Made by a program: the position numbers and the translations under genes. The notes under the pieces are model-generated. The model saw only the letters and a program-made list of their open reading frames with translations. It had not been told where the DNA came from and did not search any database. A DNA stretch of 8,749 nt from Proteiniphilum sp. (lineage in GTDB: Bacteria > Bacteroidota > Bacteroidia > Bacteroidales > Dysgonomonadaceae). Positions 6,176 through 8,749 of this stretch are shown here, in pieces; position 1 is the first letter of the stretch, and each line of letters begins with the position of its first letter. The stretch spans positions 1-8,749 of the forward strand of contig JAIRSV010000120.1 in the NCBI GenBank assembly GCA_031255275.1, given 5' to 3'.

Positions 6176-6242
6176 CGCTCGTCGGGGCGGGTACTCCCGC
6201 CCCTTGCCGCTTGGCGCTCCCCGAGCTGTGTGTTTTTGGCGC
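6176..6242 (-). repeat. GC-rich palindromic repeat, copy C (inverted)
   Basis: On the minus strand it begins GCGCCAAAAACA, as copy A does, and continues through the full palindrome GGGGCGGG-AGTA-CCCGCCCC to GACGAGCG, as copy B does. It is therefore the longest copy. The loop change (AGTA versus AGCA) leaves the stem intact. Confidence 0.85.
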
Positions 6243-6298
6243 TCTTCTGATCTCGGCCGGAGAGCCAAAAAATCAGAGTGGCAGTCTCACATATAAAT

Positions 6299-6335
6299 AA
6301 AAAAACCCAACACGTACAAGCAGTGTTGGATTTTT
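6299..6335 (-). terminator. Rho-independent terminator of tRNA-Cys (possibly bidirectional)
   Basis: On the minus strand CCAACAC pairs with GTGTTGG (6323-6329 with 6307-6313) around a 9-base loop and is followed by a T7 run (6305-6299). It starts 14 bases after the tRNA 3' end. On the plus strand the same stem is followed by ATTTTT, so it could also stop transcription from the repeat side. Confidence 0.88.
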
Positions 6336-6343
6336 CATTTTCG

Positions 6344-6414
6344 AGGTACCTGGCGGATTCGAACCGCCGTCGACGGTTTTGCAGACCGGCGCCTAACCAC
6401 TCGGCCAAGGTACC
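6344..6414 (-). tRNA. tRNA-Cys (anticodon GCA)
   Basis: This 71-nt cloverleaf lies on the minus strand. The acceptor arms GGTACCT and AGGTACC are followed by discriminator T, the base characteristic of tRNA-Cys. The D stem is GCC/GGC. The anticodon loop CTGCAAA gives anticodon GCA. The T stem GGCGG/CCGCC encloses TTCGAAT. The first anticodon-stem pair is a C-T mismatch. CCA is not encoded. Confidence 0.95.
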
Positions 6415-6436
6415 GACTTCCCTCAAAAGGGGCTTG

Positions 6437-6444
6437 CAAAGGTA
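6437..6444 (-). promoter_or_regulatory. Bacteroidota -7 box for tRNA-Cys (TACCTTTG)
   Basis: TACCTTTG on the minus strand matches TAnnTTTG and lies 22 bases before the tRNA 5' end, so transcription would start about 15 bases upstream of the mature tRNA. The region further upstream is T- and A-rich but has no clear -33 TTTG. Confidence 0.6.
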
Positions 6445-6489
6445 GGATATTTTTTTGTTTTATAAAAAGATTCTTCTCTTTTTTCAGGA

Positions 6490-6563
6490 CGGGAAGCTTC
6501 CCTGTGATTCGGAGAAGCTTCCCGGAACAGGATCAGTGTGAAGAGGGTTGCCCTCCCGCACTG
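6490..6563 (-). other. Two hairpins downstream of the TonB-dependent receptor gene
   Basis: Nearest the receptor stop is CAGTG-N4-GAGGG-TTG-CCCTC-N3-CACTG (6534-6563). Beyond it is an 11-bp stem (6490-6500 with 6514-6524) built from two copies of GAAGCTTCCC, one of them part of the self-palindrome GGGAAGCTTCCC (6491-6502). On the minus strand the second stem is followed by TCCTGAAAAAAG, and the first T run (ATCTTTTTAT) comes about 20 bases later. This is a likely 3' end or stabilising structure for receptor mRNA, but not a classic terminator. Confidence 0.55.
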
Positions 6564-6586
6564 AATATCGTGCAGCGTAAGACTCC

Positions 6587-8497
6587 TTACAGAGTCATTG
6601 CGATCCCCCCAGTGAATGTGGCGCCCGGCATGGGATAACCGATCATCGTTTCATACTTTTTCCCCAGCAGATTATCCCCTTTCACAAACGCTTCCAGCCA
6701 CTTCACCGGACGGAAGGAGACCCGCGCGTCCACCAGCGTGTAAGCGGAAGTCCGGGCGTTTTCGCCGGTCGTGAGGTAAAGCTTGTCGATGACCTGAACG
6801 CCCGTACTTACTGTGAATTTCCCCGGTTGATAAGTCACCCCCGCATAAAACTGGTTACCCGGTGCGCCGGTAACAGGTTTCTCCATATCGAGGTAACTGT
6901 AATTGACATTCAAATTCAGATTGTCCAGTATCATGCAGTAGAGGCTTAACTCGATCCCCTTATTGGCGAATTTCCCCGTATTCATATTCTTATTGATTCC
7001 CTCCACCGGAATAACAGCGATCATATTGTCACCCCGGATGTAATACAGCGTCAGCGCTGCCGACAGGCGGTTGTCAGGGAGAGCCTGCGAGAGGGTGAGG
7101 TCGTAGCTGAAACTGCGTTCCGGTTCCAGTGCCGGATTGCTCGGGCCGCCGGGGAAGAAATTCATGTACAGTTCCCGCATGTTGGGAGAACGGAAGCCTT
7201 TGGAGAATGAAAACTTCAGACTTGTATGCTCCGCGGCTTTGAATGATACACCGGCCTGCGGAACCCATTCGGTGCCATACAGCTTGTGATTTTCAAGACG
7301 GACGCCGGCTTCCACCAGAAACTTCCGCAGTTGCTGCCGGGCGAGAATGTAACCGGCTACCTCGTTCAGCTTGACGTGGTCGGCATATATCTCGGTTACA
7401 GGGTCGCGGTATGCGTTTCCGCCATACAGTTTTACGTCGAACCCGCCCGTCAGCGTATTCCCCGGAAACAGATTCAGCGCCTGGTAGATATTTACGCCCC
7501 CCATGTAATCCGTCGAAAAGAACAGGTACGGACGGGGCGTTTGGGGATAGCTGCTGCTGTTTTCCGGATAATATCCGTCATTGATTTCGTGGTCACCCCA
7601 GTTATAATAGAAGTTTATCGCCCCCCTCGTTTTCCCGTAACTGTTCTCCAGAGACAGTCCGGCCATGCCGCGCAGCACGTCGGTAGCGCCCTCCAGCAGG
7701 GGATTGCTTTCCTGTCCCGGAACCCGGGCCTTCGCCTTCGCCATGTTCACATTTCCGGCGACATTCCAGTTTTCGGACAGGAGATAACCCAGCTTCAGAA
7801 ATCCCGTCCGGGAATCAAAGGAAGAGTTCGGACGATGTCCGTCCGTCCGTTCGTAGTTAGCGCTGAGGATGCCCGAGAATTTACCCTTGCGGTACGTATC
7901 GGTCACGGCATACCGCTGTGTGCCGTAGGAAGCGGCAGACACTCTTGCCGACAGCCTGTTACCCTCTCCGGCAGCCTGCCGCGTAATGATGTTGACTGCG
8001 CCGCCCATAGCGCTGGCGCCGTAGAGCGTGGACGATGCTCCGTGCGATACCTCTACGCGCTGCGCTTCAGACGCTATATAAGCGTCAGCCACGGGATGCC
8101 CGTAGATGGTGGCATACTGCGGATGTCCGTCGATAAGGATCAGCACCTGTCCGGAACCTCCGGCAAATCCGCGCATGGAAATGCCGCCCGCTGCTCCGCC
8201 CGACACGCCGTAACCGGCCATGCCGCGGGAGGTGACGAACAGTCCCGGAACCTGCTGCATGAGGACTGGCAGCAGAGACGCTTCGGCGCTCCGTTCGATC
8301 GTGCCGCGGTGCACCACGCTTACGGGATGAGGCAACACGTCTCGCGGAACGGGTATGCGTGAACCTGTCACGACGACTTCGCTGAGGTTGACCGTTTCGT
8401 TCCCGACGCTATCCGGCGGGACGTCCGTATAGTTCCGGGCTAAGCCGGCGATTGAATACAGACAAAAGATTATTGTAAATGGAATTTCTTTTTTCAT
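6587..8497 (-). CDS. TonB-dependent outer-membrane receptor (CirA/BtuB-like)
   Basis: This outer-membrane beta-barrel transporter is driven by TonB-ExbBD; its ligand is not identifiable from sequence. Residues 1-20 form a signal peptide (KKE, hydrophobic core, cleavage likely after GLA). A TonB-box-like segment, NLSEVVVTGSR, lies at 37-47. The plug covers about 53-173 (SMRGFAGGSGQVLILIDG at 107-124, YGASAMGGAVNIITR at 159-173), and the barrel runs from about 180 to 636. Barrel motifs GFRSPNMRELY (434-444), NPALEPERS (454-462) and DNLLGKKYE (608-616) resemble iron, haem, cobalamin or copper receptors. There is no SusC-type N-terminal extension. The usual plug RGPAS reads HGASS (152-156), and the last residue is Leu rather than an aromatic. 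Its ATG follows the upstream gene's TGA after one base, suggesting co-transcription and translational coupling. Confidence 0.92.
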   Translation of the reverse strand: MKKEIPFTIIFCLYSIAGLARNYTDVPPDSVGNETVNLSEVVVTGSRIPVPRDVLPHPVSVVHRGTIERSAEASLLPVLMQQVPGLFVTSRGMAGYGVSGGAAGGISMRGFAGGSGQVLILIDGHPQYATIYGHPVADAYIASEAQRVEVSHGASSTLYGASAMGGAVNIITRQAAGEGNRLSARVSAASYGTQRYAVTDTYRKGKFSGILSANYERTDGHRPNSSFDSRTGFLKLGYLLSENWNVAGNVNMAKAKARVPGQESNPLLEGATDVLRGMAGLSLENSYGKTRGAINFYYNWGDHEINDGYYPENSSSYPQTPRPYLFFSTDYMGGVNIYQALNLFPGNTLTGGFDVKLYGGNAYRDPVTEIYADHVKLNEVAGYILARQQLRKFLVEAGVRLENHKLYGTEWVPQAGVSFKAAEHTSLKFSFSKGFRSPNMRELYMNFFPGGPSNPALEPERSFSYDLTLSQALPDNRLSAALTLYYIRGDNMIAVIPVEGINKNMNTGKFANKGIELSLYCMILDNLNLNVNYSYLDMEKPVTGAPGNQFYAGVTYQPGKFTVSTGVQVIDKLYLTTGENARTSAYTLVDARVSFRPVKWLEAFVKGDNLLGKKYETMIGYPMPGATFTGGIAMTL

Positions 8498-8498
8498 T

Positions 8499-8749
8499 TC
8501 ACTTCATTGTTGTTTTTATTGTTAATGTTATTGCAGGGGAGAAATCTCCCCCCGTCAGGAGCGTGCATGAAGTCAGTGCACGCGCCTGTTTTGCTTCCGC
8601 AGAAGCGTCCGAAGGCAGGGGACTAAAAATCAGTCGCTGCTTCAACTGTTCCGCGTACTGGTCCACGCGGCGCATCTCATCCGGCACCTTCACCTGCTGA
8701 GGGCACTTGGACAGACATTCGTTACACTCTATGCAGTGATCCGCCTGAC
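8499..8749 (-). CDS. Ferredoxin-type 4Fe-4S domain protein, C-terminal part; probably an aldo/keto reductase (runs off the window)
   Basis: An open frame enters from the right edge and ends at TGA (8501-8499), giving 82 visible residues. It starts QADHCIECNECLSKCPQ, a CX2CX2CX3CP motif that binds a [4Fe-4S] cluster, then VKVPDEMRRVDQYAEQLKQ. This arrangement is typical of the C-terminus of ferredoxin-containing aldo/keto reductases, which as I recall stop shortly after this point. Here another 40 or so residues follow (RLIFSPLPSDASAEAKQARA and on) that resemble no domain and are encoded by hairpin-rich DNA. One extra T in the T5 run (8625-8629) would end the protein at LIF. The long tail is thus probably a frameshift or a sequencing error. 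It lies one base upstream of the receptor start. Confidence 0.65.
   Translation of the reverse strand, partial: QADHCIECNECLSKCPQQVKVPDEMRRVDQYAEQLKQRLIFSPLPSDASAEAKQARALTSCTLLTGGDFSPAITLTIKTTMK
8536..8606. repeat. Three consecutive hairpins within the 3' tail of the ferredoxin-domain ORF
   Basis: Three perfect stems occur in about 70 bases: GGGGAG/CTCCCC with a 4-base loop (8536-8551), GCGTGCA/TGCACGC with a 9-base loop (8561-8583), and GCTTC/GAAGC with a 4-base loop (8593-8606). No T tract follows them on either strand, so they are not simple terminators. On the minus strand they lie directly upstream of the receptor ATG. Such density suits untranslated intercistronic RNA better than coding sequence. 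I recognise no known riboswitch consensus here. Confidence 0.6.

Larger units (their letters stand above)
5878..6242. mobile_element. Composite inverted-repeat element (MITE/REP-like cluster), non-coding
   Basis: The outer ends, 5878-5928 and the reverse complement of 6192-6242, match over about 50 bases with few differences. Both start GCGCCAAAAACA and continue CAGCTCGGGGAGCGCC and GGCAAGGGGCGGGAG. This encloses about 365 bp with no convincing ORF. A third copy lies inside at 5995-6049, with inner hairpins and short tandem repeats. TCTTCTGAT occurs outside both ends (5848-5856 and 6243-6251 or within a base of these), but on the left it is about 20 bases from the end, so it is not a clean target-site duplication. 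The cluster sits between two tRNA genes and their terminators. No transposase is present. Transposed-element origin is an inference from the inverted ends; independent insertion of three REP-like units is the alternative. Confidence 0.5.

Noticed and set aside
5829..6242. CRISPR array
   Set aside because: The repeats are irregularly spaced, occur in both orientations and differ in length; there are no spacers of even size and no cas genes.
5951..6250. Plus-strand 99-residue ORF and overlapping small ORFs in the repeat cluster
   Set aside because: They are translations of the repeat units themselves, with no initiation context and no non-repeat core.
7286..8362. Plus-strand 358-residue ORF opposite the TonB-dependent receptor
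   Set aside because: It is antisense to a well-supported receptor gene and has no recognisable domain or plausible start context.
8498..8622. Cobalamin or TPP riboswitch upstream of the receptor
   Set aside because: I looked for their conserved boxes and found none; only simple hairpins are present.

Overview
This window looks like chromosome from an anaerobic member of the Bacteroidota, most likely order Bacteroidales. Four things point there. Most upstream regions carry a TAnnTTTG -7 box, the sigma-A promoter type of that phylum. Leaders are A-rich and lack Shine-Dalgarno sequences. There is a CirA/BtuB-like TonB-dependent receptor. The membrane pyrophosphatase has features of the dual Na+/H+ subfamily first described in Bacteroides. 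Coding DNA is fairly GC-rich, while promoters and intergenic DNA are AT-rich. I cannot name the genus.

Layout: (1) Bases 1-243 hold a degenerate heptamer repeat and the hppA promoter and leader. (2) hppA (244-2445, +) encodes a K+-dependent, Na+-type membrane pyrophosphatase. mdh (2572-3570, +), malate dehydrogenase, follows with its own promoter. (3) A strong terminator (3615-3648) separates mdh from the convergent aspS (3715-5466, -), aspartyl-tRNA synthetase. (4) A divergent promoter region leads to tRNA-Pro(TGG) (5698-5772, +) with a clear terminator. (5) About 570 bp between tRNA-Pro and tRNA-Cys(GCA) (6344-6414, -) contain no gene. This stretch is packed with repeats: three copies of a GC-rich palindromic element (two direct, one inverted), inner hairpins, a heptamer array and other short tandem and direct repeats. 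(6) A TonB-dependent receptor gene (6587-8497, -) follows. One base separates its start from the end of an upstream, window-truncated gene for a ferredoxin-domain protein, probably an aldo/keto reductase (8499-8749, -).

Function: hppA and mdh fit anaerobic energy metabolism. The pyrophosphatase turns PPi from biosynthesis into an ion gradient, and malate dehydrogenase supplies the oxaloacetate-malate step leading to fumarate respiration. aspS and the two tRNAs are translation genes. The receptor imports an unidentified ligand across the outer membrane.

I see no clear undescribed multi-gene system. The items most worth a second look are the nested repeat cluster between the tRNAs, the Na+/H+ signature residues of the pyrophosphatase, and the apparent loss of the normal stop codon of the ferredoxin-domain gene by a one-base change in a T5 run. 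That change would extend the protein through hairpin-rich DNA up to the receptor start.
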